NCBI GenBank assembly: GCA_032622095.1
Contig: CP136066.1
Span: 64,264,609 to 64,328,608 of the forward strand
Reading direction: 5' to 3'
DNA from: Siphonodentalium dalli
Taxonomy: Eukaryota; Mollusca; Scaphopoda; Gadilida; Siphonodentaliidae
Length of the DNA: 64,000 nucleotides
The position numbers and the translations under genes are program-made. Shown here in pieces: positions 10,801 through 25,600 of the stretch; position 1 is the first letter of the stretch, and the number at the start of each line of letters is the position of its first letter. Below the pieces are notes generated by a model. That model was given only the letters and a program-made list of their open reading frames with translations, was not told where the DNA came from and made no database searches.

Positions 10801-13800
10801 AAATTTATTATCTAAACATTTCTTAATGGATAACTACTCATCAATGATGCTTCAGTATAGACAGTGTTAAACTTATTATGTAGATATAAACAATGAAATA
10901 ATTGTCCACTATTGGCTACAGGCGTCGTCGTTGTGGAACATTACATGATGTTATAGATATTAGCCACGTCACGTGAAGTCCGAAATTAAAGGTACTCAAT
11001 CCGATAAAACTCCTCTCAATTACTATTTCAATGGCTTCGGGGGTCAAAAATATTTGATTCGAGTCGAGGAAGTCACCCATCAAAGCTCAGATTTGTTAGA
11101 TATCGATTTTAGAAATCTATTATTTTTCATTATCGGGAATACTTTCTGGCCCAGAACGCAGTCAAAGTTGCGTTATTATTACCACTTGATTTTAGAGTTA
11201 TCCATCCTTGTCTGTTTGAATAGTGTTTTGGTGTACACATCTCGAGCAGGTTTCAAAATTGACGGCAATTATTAGTACTCATCTCGAGAAATTAAAAATT
11301 TTCTAAAATCAATATCTAATAACTCTGAGCTTTGTTTGATGGGTTCCTCGACTCGAATCAAATATTTGTTACCCCCAAAGCCAAAGAAATAGTAATATAG
11401 GACCCTCTGATCGGATTGTTGTTGTTGGAATCTGTTGAGATGGGGACCCTCTGTTCGGATTGAGTACCTTTAACAATACCACAGTACTTTCTTCTTCGAG
11501 TTTAAATTGCACGTTGCGTTGATTTATTGTCACACTTTAAGCTTTAAAGAAATACTCCGGCGAAGATTTCCCAATATGTGACCCGCCATATCAAATCCAG
11601 TCGTAAGTCGGGATTTTTTTTACCCTGTGCCAATGCATTCTCTTATATATGCGAGTCGACCATATGTCGCCTCGCATATATAAGAGAATGCATTGGCCTA
11701 ACAATTTTTTATCATTTTTTTTAAATAAATGTTTCTTACAAGTTTTAGGACATAAAATAAAAAAACATCCATTACCCTGCAGGGAGCCCCACACATATAT
11801 AGAAGCATATAGAAGAGTGTCGTCTGCTCATGTTTATCTGGGGCTCTGTATGGGTGAAATTATAAAATTATTAAAGAATACAAGAAAAAAGTATTAAAAT
11901 TGTAAAAAATAGTTAGGCCAATGCATTCTCTTATATATGCGAGGCGACCTATGGTCGACTCGCATATATAAGAGAATGCATTGGCACAGGGTAAAAAAAT
12001 CCCGATATGCTCCTGCAATTTATCTATGAATCAGGAAATGGTTACAATCCAAAGTTACTGCTGCTTCATTTGTAATATTCTGCCGAAATGGATTAAGATA
12101 GCAGTATTCCGGAATTGCGAGAAAGCCCAATCTAATAACGAAACGAACCTAACGCGAATAATATAGAAACGAACCACACATCTAATACAGTCAATCCAAT
12201 GTAGATAAACAATGAAATAATTGTCCACTATTGGCTACAGGCGTCGTCGTTGCGAGGCGTTACACGATGTTATAGATATTAGCCACGACTCGTGAAGTCA
12301 GAAATTAACAATACCACATAGATTCCGATTATGAATATTCATAATGTAAACAAACCGAGATTTCCCCACCTCGGAATTTAAAATCGCAATAAAACGTAAC
12401 AATCTGTCAGCAAAGACTTTTAAATGCGGAGAAAAATTTGTGTTATCGAGTGTAAACCCCTGTGTAAACGGGGATAATTTTACTGAAATTAGCCAAATAA
12501 TAATGTTATTGATAGTAACGCTGGGGAGCACTTCGATTATTGGCGAATTTGAAGCAAACCTTTGTCAATTTCATTGTCACTTTCATCATGTTCATTTCAT
12601 AATTCCATCCATAAAATACCGCCAGAAAACATGTCGATTTCAAATTCGGCGGATAACGTCACCATTGACGAATTCACGTGAATATGCACGGATTTGTCTC
12701 TGCTGTGTTCGTCATTATTATATATGTTCCTTCTTATTCAAGACATTGTAGGATTATATGATATATATATGGATTATCAGATAAACGTATGTACCATCTA
12801 GTCTTGTAACTTCATATTTAAAATGTATTGTTTCGTTAAATGCAGTCGTTTTGCACAATATTCTATGTAGTGCCGAAACACACGAACGTTTTGGCCAACG
12901 TGCTGTGCAATAGTTGGAAAATAAATCTTTGCCCATGTAACTAATGTTGTGGTCTTGTATTTTCGCATTCCCGCTAATCTCCCATCTATAATATTACTTC
13001 GTAGCCAACTCAACAGACTTTCAAATAATGGAAATATGGTTTCTTTATTTTACGACTCAGAGATATAGAAACAAACAACAACATTTTAGTACAGTATATA
13101 TCCCTTTAAGCTCGTGGAATTTTAATACTTTTATTAATAAACAGAAAAAGAGAAACTCCAGCTGGGTGAGAGATGTATATCAATTGTGTGACACAGTCAG
13201 TATAAATTAAACAATTCAAACGCCCAGATTCTGGAAAATATATATACATCGAACTTCTCTATATAATGGACTGCATGTTTATTGCATAATACATCGGATT
13301 TCGACTATAGCTGCATAGATACTAACCTGTTTTATGTTCTTCGGAATCTACAGCCTATGTATAGGGACAAGAGGGGAACTCGGAGGATGAGCTTGTTCAC
13401 TGACAACAAACACTGTAGTTCAGATTCAATTGGGCTATTTATTATTATAAACATAAACAACCAATAATAACTTAAACAAAATATATTGACAAGAAGGTGG
13501 AGGCCAATAACCGCCTTCCCACCTGTTGATATATAACAATGTTCCATAAACATACCTAGCACCATAAACTAGCTATTGCCTTAGTAATAGTGGTAACATA
13601 TATGTAGCCATAATAAAAGTTTGGGAATTTCAAGAGACGGAGAAGTGATATTTGAAACATAAATCTCAAGCTGTTAACATAATATTGGGGTAGGAGGGTG
13701 GGAAAATGAATTCTGATATAAAAGGAATTACGGGAATTATTTCATAATCAAGGTTTTACACACTGAAACAGCGTAGATTTTTCGTGTTGTATTTTTCTGT

Positions 13801-16800
13801 GTGTCGATTTTTGAAAAATTGGCGAATAATTATACTAATATACACAAAACATGACACTATTATAGATTAATTGCCAACATGAGTGTCTTATATCTGACTT
13901 GTTTAGTTTATACTGACTGTGTCACACAATTGATATACATCTCTCATCAAGCTGGAGTTTCTCTTTTTCTGTTCATTAATAAAAGTATTAAAATTCCCCA
14001 AGCTTAAATGGATATATACTGTACTAAAATGTTGTTGTTTGTTTCTATATCTCTGAGTCGTAAAATAAAGTAACCATATTTCCATTATTTGAAAGTCTGT
14101 TGAGTAGGCTACGAAGTAATATTATGGATGGGAGATTAGCGGGAATGCGAAAATGCAAATTGTCGTTGTCGAGTAATTTTTGTACAGTTTTCAAGCAACT
14201 GTATCAAATATGTGTTATATTATATTCATACTAATCCATTATAATCGTTTTGGTTATTGTTTAGTCACTAGTCAGTGAGTGGCTTGAGTTTACGCCCCGT
14301 ATCAACATATTTGATCTTGTACATGGAAATTCGTAATTTAATTTATGGCTCCAGCATTTCATCTAGAAAACCACATGGTGCCAGAATATGGACGGAAACA
14401 TGCATATAACATGCATCTTTATCAAAGCGAACGACGTGAGAAGTAAACTTACATTTACATTCGCATACCTGTATGATTTATTCTTACGAGATAAATTGCA
14501 TGCTATTGGATTGGATTGTTTATTTGCACAAATTAAAAACATAATGCACAAACATAATAATATATCTTGCAAATTTGCACAGGAGCGGCATGGCCAATAC
14601 AGGCCGTCTTCCTGTGACCCCTTATACGCAATAGAGAATAGGTAGATGGCGGTCATATTGTTGTGTGACAATCGAGATGTTGCATGAGGGTCAGCTGTTG
14701 ATATAATGTGTTGTTACACTTTTGGGGTTGTGTTTTATATATCCATTTTGTTCGGGCAGATATGATTAAATAAATGTCTATACAATTATGTGTCCATGGA
14801 TATGTGCCCATAAATGGTGAGTAATCCAGGGTTACGGCAAGTAACGAGGACACGTCTCTTACGCGCAATTATACATAATACATGTATACCTATTGTTCCA
14901 ATTACTTTCTGCAATCTCGGCATTCCGCGTTGTCACAAGTTACTGAGTTATTATAGTGTCATTGAACATTTATACATATGGAAGAATTAAAGATGGTTCT
15001 GTTAGCTGCAAATTTGTGTGTTGGGTCCAAGCAGTTCCACGCACACGGGAATGAGTATCTTGGTAGAATTTGTGAGAAATTCGTCCTTGGAATTGTAGTA
15101 GCCAAGTTGCCGGACTGTCGTGTTGTTGATATTGGTGTATACTTAAATAAACTTTCGAAAGACGGGGGAAATTTTTTGTTTTTCCAATCATACATGAACA
15201 ATGCGATTTAAAGATGATAAAGGTCATATAACTTTAGAGTTTTAAACAACCGCTCTGTGTGACAGCGATATCTTTTATTGCATAAGATCCGGACTGCTTT
15301 TTTCTGTAGCCGAAAAAGAGACCATGATGCTGAAACGTGTCCCGAGATTATTATTCCGTACAGGAGATGACTGTGAATTAAGGAGAAGTACAGAGTTTTA
15401 GTGCACTTTTGGGGAGGAATCGTTTGGCTTTACCTAGACAGTATATTGCATGTGATATTTTTCTGGTTAACATTGATATGTGGTACTTGAAAGTAAGATT
15501 TTCGTCAATGATTATGCCAAGGAATTTAAGTGATTTCTCTTGGTTTTGATTACTTACACGAACTAGTTCCTTTTTATTCAATTTAATTCGCAGATCTGCC
15601 CATTTAAAATCGTTATTTTGTGGATGCAACAACATATATTTAGTTTTTGATTCATTGATGGACAGTCGGTTACTATACAGCACCAGTTCTAGTTAATCGT
15701 TTATCTTATTCTGAATGGTTTTAGAGTTATTCCCTGATGTGTATAATGTTGTGTCGTCAGCAAATGAAAGAAATTTGAGATTGGTACTGTTGGGCATGTC
15801 GTTGACATACATTAGAAATAGGATGGGGCCGAGGAGATATCCCTGTGGTACTCCACAGTCCATAGTCAACATTCCCGATTGATGATCCTGGACTTCTACA
15901 TATTGTCGTCTGTCATGTAAGTAACTTCTGAACCAGTCATTAGCGATTCCCCTTATTCCATAGTGATCGAGCTTTCTAAGTAAAATTTCGTGACTTATGG
16001 TGTCAAAAGCTTTTGATAAGTCTTAGAAAATGGCAATGGTGGAGTCACGGGTTTTTTTTGTCATTACATTCCGCTAGATCTTCGAGAAGATGTATTAGCG
16101 GATGGATGGTAGAATGTTTCTTACGAAAGCCATATTGGTGTTCATGAATAATTTTATGTTTGTTGAGGAAAGATGAGAGCCGAGCATTGATTATTTTTTC
16201 CATTATTTTGGAAAATGCAGGTAATATGCTGATTGGTCTATAATTTTCGATCTGATCGCGTTCGCCTTTTTTGTATATAGGCATTATTCTAGATATTTTC
16301 ATTTTCTCGGGCACAAGTCCCTGAGCAAATGAGAGATTAAAAATATGCGTGAGTGGTCCAACCGTTTCATTACTTGTTTGTTTCATTAGTTTCACGGAGA
16401 CATCGTTTATATCTGTGCAAGTGTTATTAGATAGTTTCGAGCAAAGTGATATTAGTTCATCTTTGTTTGTTGGAAAAATAAAAAGGTTATTTTCATATTG
16501 CTCCGGTAGGTAATCGGTGAAGTTCATCCCTGGAATCTCAATAATTAAGAGATACGTAAGGCTTAATTAAGAGATACGCACGTCTTAATTAAGAGATACG
16601 CAAGTCTTAATTAAGAGATACGTAAGTCTTAATTAAGATATACGTAAGGTTTAATTAAGAGATACGTAAGTCTTAATTAAGAGATACGTAAGGCTTAATT
16701 AAGAGATACGCAAGTCTTAATTAAGAGATACGTAAGTCCTAATTAAGAGATACGTAAGGCTTAATTAAGAGATACGTAAGTCTTAATTAAGAGATACATA

Positions 16801-19653
16801 AGGCTTAATTAAGAGACACGTAAGTCTTAATTAAGAGACACGTAAGGCTTAATTAAGAGATACGCAAGTCTTAATTAAGAGATACGTAAGTCTTAATTAA
16901 GAGATACGTAAGACTTAATTCAGAGATACGTAAGGTTTAATTAAGAGATACGTAAGACTTAATTAAAAGATAATTGCGGAATTTTATTTTCGACTGTGGA
17001 CCCCAATGCACTTCCGTGACATCTTTAACCGTTGTGATAATTATGTTAATGTCCAATTAGATTACTCTTCAATCTCAATAATTCCAGGAGCTCTGTGTGG
17101 CAATGGAGTGACTGGGCTGTTTAAGCACCCGGGAGATTGTTCAAAATTCATCCAGTGTGTTCATGGCAGGGCGCAAGAGATGCCCTGCCCGGGTGCATTG
17201 TTCTTCAACCCAGCGATATCGCAATGCGATTACCAGTCGAATGTGCAATGTTCAAACGATATGAAGACAACGACAACGACGATAACGACGACGACGACAA
17301 CGACAACAACAACAACGACGATAACGACCACAGATACAATAGATCCTGGTATGTACACTCTAAATCGCGTTGGGTAAAAATTCAACTTTTATTATAATTA
17401 CCAGGGGTTTTATTATAATTACCAGGGTTTTTTATTATAATTACCAGGGGTTTGCCCATCAAAATGATGGGGTGACAAACACGACATGCAGGGAGATATC
17501 GTCACCGCTGATAACGATAAAAAGAAGGCCGGCAAACGGTGCGCGGTTTTTGTCCAGAATTTGGCTTTGGTGTTTTTTAATGAGACGCCACTGACACCTC
17601 ATTCGTCTTCGGACAAACTCATTATATCAGTTAAATTAACGCCTTGATAACCTTTGGCAAATGCATTATATCTCAGGTCGTCTTGAACCGATTGCCCTGA
17701 AATTGCGTGTCGTATTCTACGATGTGGCACAGGACATGGTAACAATTTGGGCGCCATCGGACATGAGTGTCATATATTTGTAAACGCACCAAAAACGTGA
17801 CAAAGTTACAAACATACCCACACATACTTGGGTTTTATATAGATTTATGACTGTCGTTTTTCTTCTCTAGTTACCACCATATATAGTAGAGCGGCCATTT
17901 CCCGACAATCGAATCAGCTACATTTGAGGCTACCACCATCCTCCAAATGGCTACCGAATAACTAAAATATGCAAGTGATGTGAAACACTCCGGTAGGGTG
18001 ATCAAATACAAATGGAGAACAATCTTGCCTAAAGTAGTTATTTTACAAATATTAATCCGAATTGACAACACAAACCGTCATTGGCTGCGGACACACGTAC
18101 CACAGTAGCGATGGCATAGTAGGTGTGACAATTTATTATGGTAACAATTGCTCGTCATAATTAATATGCCATAGCAAGCCATGTCGCCCGCTGCAAATTC
18201 GCACAATGAGTCCACCAAGCTCTACCAGCGACGGTCGATCTCTCAATGATGTATTTACCTGAATGTATTGTCGCTGTTGATCTTTACTCAACACGCATTG
18301 TTATATGTTGCATGTTAACACCCAAGTCCACTTGATAACTTAATGAATAACCCATTTCTGTCAATAGTCATGATTGTTCTTACTAACAACAAATCACCCG
18401 TGTAATTTCTCAGTAAATGTAAGTGAGTCAAACCTTATTCGTAGAACTAAACGTCGCAAAATTAAAAACGCAATTGGGGAACTGTCTTAATACTCATGAA
18501 ATTAATATAAGTAGATAAACATGCTTTGAGATTATATGAAAAACGTACCACGTGCATGATATGTGAGTGAATGAGGAATTGCCACCAGGCACAATTCTGG
18601 ACGATCGATCGTACAATTATATTTATCGTAGCGAATACAATTTAGCAAAACGTAATGAGTAGAGATCAACCTTGGTGAAACTCAATGGGTTAATTGGTCC
18701 AGTCGACTCATTGTGCGGAAAGTCAGCGGGCAACATGGCTGGCTATGGCATATTAATTATGACGACCAATTGTCACCAAACTCCACCATAACAAATTGTC
18801 ACACCTACTATGCCATCGGTACTGTGACACGTGTGTCATTATATAAAATATACAAACAATTTGTCCCTTGTTGCTTGCTCTGTCGCTCTCGCGCGGGGGG
18901 GGGGGGGGGGGGGGGGGGTGAGTAGTAAAACGGGGTTGGTTGGTTTAAAAATGTCCAAAAAACAGATTTTTAAAGGTACTCAATCCGATCAGACGGTCCC
19001 CATATCATCAAGTTACAAAAACAACATTTCTTCAAAATACGCTTTAATGATCAGAATCGATTAATTACAACAAAATAACCGCTGTCAACTATGGTATAAA
19101 ATTTCCCAAAACGTGTTATTCATCAACATGTTGTTTGACGAAATATGGTCGTATTATCACTTGCATATTTACGAAATTTGGCCCTATTACCACTTGATTT
19201 TAGAGTTGTTCATCATCATCCGCAATTTTGTCCGAGACAATCGGTTTGACGACTCGTTTCGGGGCCACAAATAATTATACATTTCGATAAATAACAAATT
19301 TCAAAAATCGATATCTGACCACTCAGCTTTGATGGGTGGGTTCTTCGACTCGAATCAATTTTTTCCACCCCCGAAGTCAAAGAAATAGTCATTTGGGAGC
19401 GGTAATTTTGATTATGCATCTTTAAAATAAAAATAAAAATTTATAAATAAAAATTTCATGCTAATCCTACATTATATTAATGTGTAACAAAAGTGAGAAT
19501 AATCCCAGACTTTGCAACTGCATTCGCGACCCGCACAATGAATGTACATGTCGTTGGTGTGTGTGAGGATGTGAGGGTGTGTGTGAGAGGGTGAGGGTGT
19601 GTTTGTATGTGGGTGTGAGTGAGGGTGAGGGGTGTGTGTAAGGGTGTGTGTGT

Positions 19654-19687
<34 letters not shown>

Positions 19688-22600
19688 TCGCGATGAACTC
19701 GAAAACGGTCGAGCCGATTTCGATGAAACTTGGTATGTGGGGGTATTTTCGGCCGCGGACTGGCATAGGCATATTAATTTGGGTCATTTCAAGGTCAAAC
19801 GCCCGAATATCACGGGATTTCGATGAAAATTAGTGCCTAGGGATACTTTCGTATGGGGAATCTCACAAGCCTATTCATTTGCCCGTGCGACGTGACATTG
19901 AAATGGGGTCAATTCAAGGGCAAATCGCGAATTTTGATGGGATTTCCACGAAATTTGATACACAGGGTTACTTTTGTCCACTGAGTGTTTTGGACGGGTC
20001 AAATCGTGACCCCGACCTTACCTTAACCTTTAAAATGATCAATTCGAGGTCAAATCGGGTAAAACCGGATGGATTTCGACGGGTACTTTTGTCGGGTACT
20101 CTTGTCCGGGCAGTGTTTTGGACGGGTCAAATCGTGACCCTACCTGACCTTGACCTTCAAAACGGACAATTCAAGGTCAAATCGCGCAATTCGCCGAAAA
20201 GCAGAGGGGAAATAGGCCGGACGAAGTCGGGTCCACCTGCTAGTATTATATATATGGCAAATAATATGATTTTGAGGTCGTTACCATTTCTGACTATGGT
20301 TTTCTTGTTTATGCTGCGACACTAATTATGCGTGAACATGTGCATTAAACATGCCTGTTTTGTTATCATTAGAGACCATAGCATAACATGATTTTTCGTG
20401 GACTACAAATATGGACACGAACACTTTTACCTAAAATAAAAAATCGTGAAATCTGCTCTGACTAGTTGATTGGTTATTTCTCTTGTTCTAAGCGCCTGCT
20501 AATGGGGGATGGCCGATATAAAAAAAAACGTTCCAATTAAATTCGAAACAACCTGCCATTGCTTCAAGCGTTGTTTATATTGCCGATCAGATCGACTATT
20601 GTTTCAACAATGAGGAATCTAATAAAATTCCCCGTTGTAACAATACGCTATAATATCGTAAATGTTCTATTCGTTCGGAAATATACGAAAGTGTGTCAAA
20701 ACATTATAGGATTATGAAAAAGCGTTGACGCATATCGTATCGATTATCATGGTCGTGTGAAAGGTATAGTATACAAACTTAACCCGTATAACGTATGTTG
20801 TGTTCATAGCTAAATGGTTAACGGCATATTTGTGTAACCAATACCTCAGACTAGTTTAATCGACTGTTCGGCTTTTTTCAGTCGCTGTCCGATTAGTTGG
20901 TGGTAGTGCTACAACAGGGCGAGTGGAATTGTTACGGAATGGGCAATGGGGGACAATATGCGATGACTCCTGGGATAATACAGACGCACAAGTCGTGTGC
21001 AGAATGCTGGGATTGACAGGAGGCGTTGCCAGATATTCAGCAGCCTACGGACAGGGGACAGGAAGTATCCTGCTGGACGAAGTGGCATGCACCGGAAGCG
21101 AGAATTCAATATCTGATTGTCCACATACAGGTTGGGGGATACACGACTGTGGTCATGGTGAGGACGCAGGAGTAGAATGTCAAAGTAAGTTGTACATTTC
21201 ATAAACCGATGAGAAATATTACTTCATCGTTGGTTCTCTCATTGCAATGGAAACGGATAATATTACAGAGAATAATATAAATTCTAACTTTGTTTAGTAT
21301 CTGTTATTTTAAAGATATTATTTTCTATCGTATTATGTTTTGGATGTTCGTGTTGTGGGGAAAATGTGAAAATTTAGTATTTCGCTTAAATAGAAGGTGT
21401 TGGTGGCCAATGACGTTCATTGCAGTTATTTTTTTCTGTCTTACTAGTCTGGTAATGAGGAAAATGTCTAATCTAAATTTGACTAATTTCGTATCATATT
21501 AAATTTCTTTCTCGAATTGTGATAAAATACCTGTCCATTCCAAGAATTCTCTGACGTATTTGACAGTTTCCGTTGACGGCACGTGATTGTTGTCGTCGTC
21601 ATCGTTATCGTCGTGATGTTTATTCACGTATCGTGTGGTTATCTCGTCTCGACATGCATTAATGAACCATTGTTTGTTAGCCGCGATAATTTGTTTTATG
21701 CTCAGTTATAAGTGCGAGCAGAAATTCCTGCGTTAACCCTTTGCATACTGCGTGCTCTGTGTTTCGATTGTTTAACCTGCTTTGTTGCCTTGTTAATTGA
21801 ACATCTTCGATTTATTTTCATGTGACATAAATCAAAATGCTATCTACGACTATATTGCATGCATGCGGATTTGACGATCGTATAAGCAATTCCATTCACA
21901 AACGAACCCTTCAAGCGGTTTGTTTATATCGGTGTTTAACATGTTATATAACATCGTTTGGTCAACTTTTTCATTATTTGTATGCAACAAATATCGGCAT
22001 GGTGTATCCTAAATGAATTGGGCTGGTAATTATTAACTAATTCCCACGTTACTCCTTCGTGATGTTAGTCAATATTCACGTTTAGTGAACGTTAGTCTTG
22101 GTCTCTTAGTCTAGGCAAATGTGGACATAGGTGTCGCATCGAGAGGGAATTTATGAGACCTACATTTTTGGTTAACATGAACACTCAACTTTCGGAATCC
22201 GTATTTTGGATTTGTCAGACAGGCGGACTTTTTTTTTCGCACCGCGTGGTTTTATTGAGGCACCTGGACCAGGTGATAAATAGAGAATACCTACGAGTTT
22301 TGGTTGAATACCCGAATTATCTCATGAGTGGGTGCAAGGAAGTACAGAATTTCCACGAGCGGCTGCAAGCCGCGAGTGGAAATTCTGTACTTCCTTGCAC
22401 CCACGAATGAGATAATCCGGGTATTCAACCAAAACCCGTAGGTTTTCTTTTTATTATATGCGCTATAAACCGCACCAAAACTGCTAATTTTGTCCTACAG
22501 TTCACTTCAAATTGTTAGAAAGCTTCGACATTTGCATTTTGTTTACATTCCATCAATTGATTTGCTCACCACTGAATGACAAATATCGAGCATAGCCGCC

Positions 22601-25600
22601 ATAAGAAATATAGTCCCCATTGTTTTATTTTGAAATGATGCGAGAAAATTAATGTATACATAATTTAGTGATAAGAATATATTAAAACAAATGAGTTAAC
22701 ATTATAACAATTAAATAACAGTTTATGAACCGTGAAAATCAATAATTAAAACAATAGTCCGGCTGTTATTGATACGCTTTGAAACTTAATGTGATTCGCC
22801 GCTATAAACCGGAAGTGATCTCCGAAAAAGTAATACTATTGTGTTATCCATCGATTCGGTCAGTGTTATCCATCGAGTCGGTCAGTGTTATCCATCGAGT
22901 CGGTCCAGGCGATGGATATAACGCTCTACGCCACGGCAATTTCCCACTATTTAATGGGGAAGCATATAATAAAATCGGTTATTTTTTAAATAAAGCCGAC
23001 ATATTTGAGAGAGTTTATTCACACCTTTTGAGAAGAGATATTCATCCAATTTTGATACCTGTGAATGAGGCGATAACAGTAGTACGTGCCACTCGTTGAC
23101 TTCAATCGTAAAATTGGGCATAAGTGTATTTTGAGTATGTTATATTTGAGAATCGTTGATAAAAATGGGCGTAAGTATATTTTCGATATGGGCGTGTCCA
23201 AAAAATTTCAAAAACTTCCAAAACTTCAAAAATTTCAAAAACTTCAAAAATTTCAAAAAATTCAAAAAATTTCAAAAAACTTCAAATATTTCCAAAATTT
23301 CAATATAATGAAGATGACGAGCAACCAATTTTCGACTGGCCTGAGGCATTACGTTCTGGAATGAATAACGACAGCGGATCAGAGAGCAGATCAGAGAGCG
23401 GATCAGAGAGCGGATCAGACAATTGGTCTTCTGAAAGTTCATATCGGGACATAGAAGCCGATTTTTGAAGTACTAGCTCACAATCATCTTTTACCTGTTC
23501 AGAATGTCACAGTTACCAACACCAGCTCGAGGATTGGGACCTGGAAATTGAACTTATGGAGGTGTACACATATCTGTTGGACAGTGCGTATTCATCCGAA
23601 GAAATGTCTGATTCTGTCAACTGGGATTAAAAAAATGAACACCTTAAATATTGTATATCCTACCATATGTGAATTATGTCATCACCAATAAATACATGTA
23701 TAATCGATTATCTTTTCAATAATAATATCTCGCTGGGTTCTATCGTGGTAAAAATCTTTTGTTTGACAACAGATTTTCCACTCAATGTTTGTCACAGACC
23801 TACGTCATAATACTCCCCTCCCCTCCATCCCTACCCCAACCACCTTCACATCACTTACCCGCACCTATTCATGCGCTATCCCTTGTGTTCATAACCCAAA
23901 CATCAAGGGTTGCGTGTGTGATCACCTGTACATATTATCAGTTTATCGAGCTATTCATACTTACGCCAAAGTAAGTAATCTGTACATATTAGCAGCTTAT
24001 CACGTGATCAGTAAGTGCGCCAATCGGGTATCCACCGATGCCTGCAATGTTTTATTTGCAATAATTGGACATTATACTCTCACGTAAATAACAAGGAGCG
24101 TTTATTCATTACCTCTCTATCACGATGAAGTTATTAAGCATCGTGTAGCACTATTTCACCAAAGGTCACATGTTAGACGTGCACACGTATACATACGTAA
24201 TATCAGACTAAACAAAGCTGTTGATATGTTTCTTTCATCTTTTATATGATGGCGCTATATGTTATCTACTCGATATACCTAGTTACCGCCTGTGCTCAAT
24301 CGCACATAAGCGAAACAAACGCTCTTTATTTAAATAACAGGGAGGCTACTCTAACACTCTTAGTTTTTCCAACAAAATAGTTATCAAATTCGATCACCAA
24401 TAGAACTGTCTGTGAAACAACGATGACTTATAACAATCTTTAACTTATTTATCGATCTATGCTAGAACATGGCCGCAACAAAATCATGACCATAACAAAA
24501 AACATTACCTTAACCTTACCATTACGCATGAATATAAATTTACCATGCGTAAATATTGTCAGATTATCGTCTGATGAGCAAATCCTATGTTTACATTATA
24601 CTTAATCTCAGGTATGACTAGAATTGTATCATGTGTGCACATGACATCATTAGAAGGGGCAATACACTCAAGGAGGTAAAGTAACACGAAACAAGGGACG
24701 TGATGCAATATTGGTGTTTGAATATAAAAGGAACACAAGCCACTCGAAAGGGACACAAGACACTCATTATGAATGAATGCTAACAATACAAGCGCAGTGG
24801 TTGAAAGTTAAAATGACACAGAACAATATTTAAAGTTCAAATTTTCGGGCACTTAATGCGCCTTTTATCATTACGTATTGTTTCTCACTCTACAATTCCC
24901 AATAATCCACTCACTCTCTCCCCGCTTATAGATATATAACGAAAACGAGAATATCATGTTGATGAAGTTTTCGTCCATGAATTTTTCTAGCATCGGTTTG
25001 TACTTTAATATTGACATTTTCACTGCATCACATTCTCCATAACCATTATTCAAATATTTGTCGACTTTATCCATGACTCTGTTGTGCAGAGTCCCATTGC
25101 GCAGCTGCAGATACGCAAATATTGTCATAGCATAACCAGTCATAAATTGCTTCATATCTTTACTTTTAAGGTCCTTGTCAGCTTGTACTCTTGCTTCTGT
25201 TTCTTTCGAGCCATTTTCCTTATACGTGTCCACTATATCACTCCATTCCTCATGTGTTTTATCTCTACTCTCATCACACAAACTTTTGAAGTATTCATCT
25301 TCATTCAATTTAATTTTCTTATTCTGACTATCATCCGTGTCCTCGGTTAATTTTCGTTTTAACTTATTTTCTTGACACCAGTTTTTTACGTGTCTCTGAA
25401 CATCATAATGATCTTCGAAAAAAAGCCCGCAGTCATTACAAGGGTACGACATGTCTTCTCGAATGTCTATGTTTTGACGGTTCTTCTTATTAATTTCATC
25501 GAGCTCACCAGGTGGCCTTATGTCGTTAGTATAGTCATTATGTTGACCCTGGGGCACAATATAATTATATGCTATGCCCTTCTGTTGACCGGGGAGTTCT

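Noticed and set aside
16543-16971. CRISPR-like array of 22-bp repeats
   Set aside because: Units are contiguous with no spacers, and the context is eukaryotic; it is a minisatellite.
19467-19787. His/Thr-repeat frame on the minus strand
   Set aside because: Translation of the TG/CA microsatellite in the Helitron-like element.
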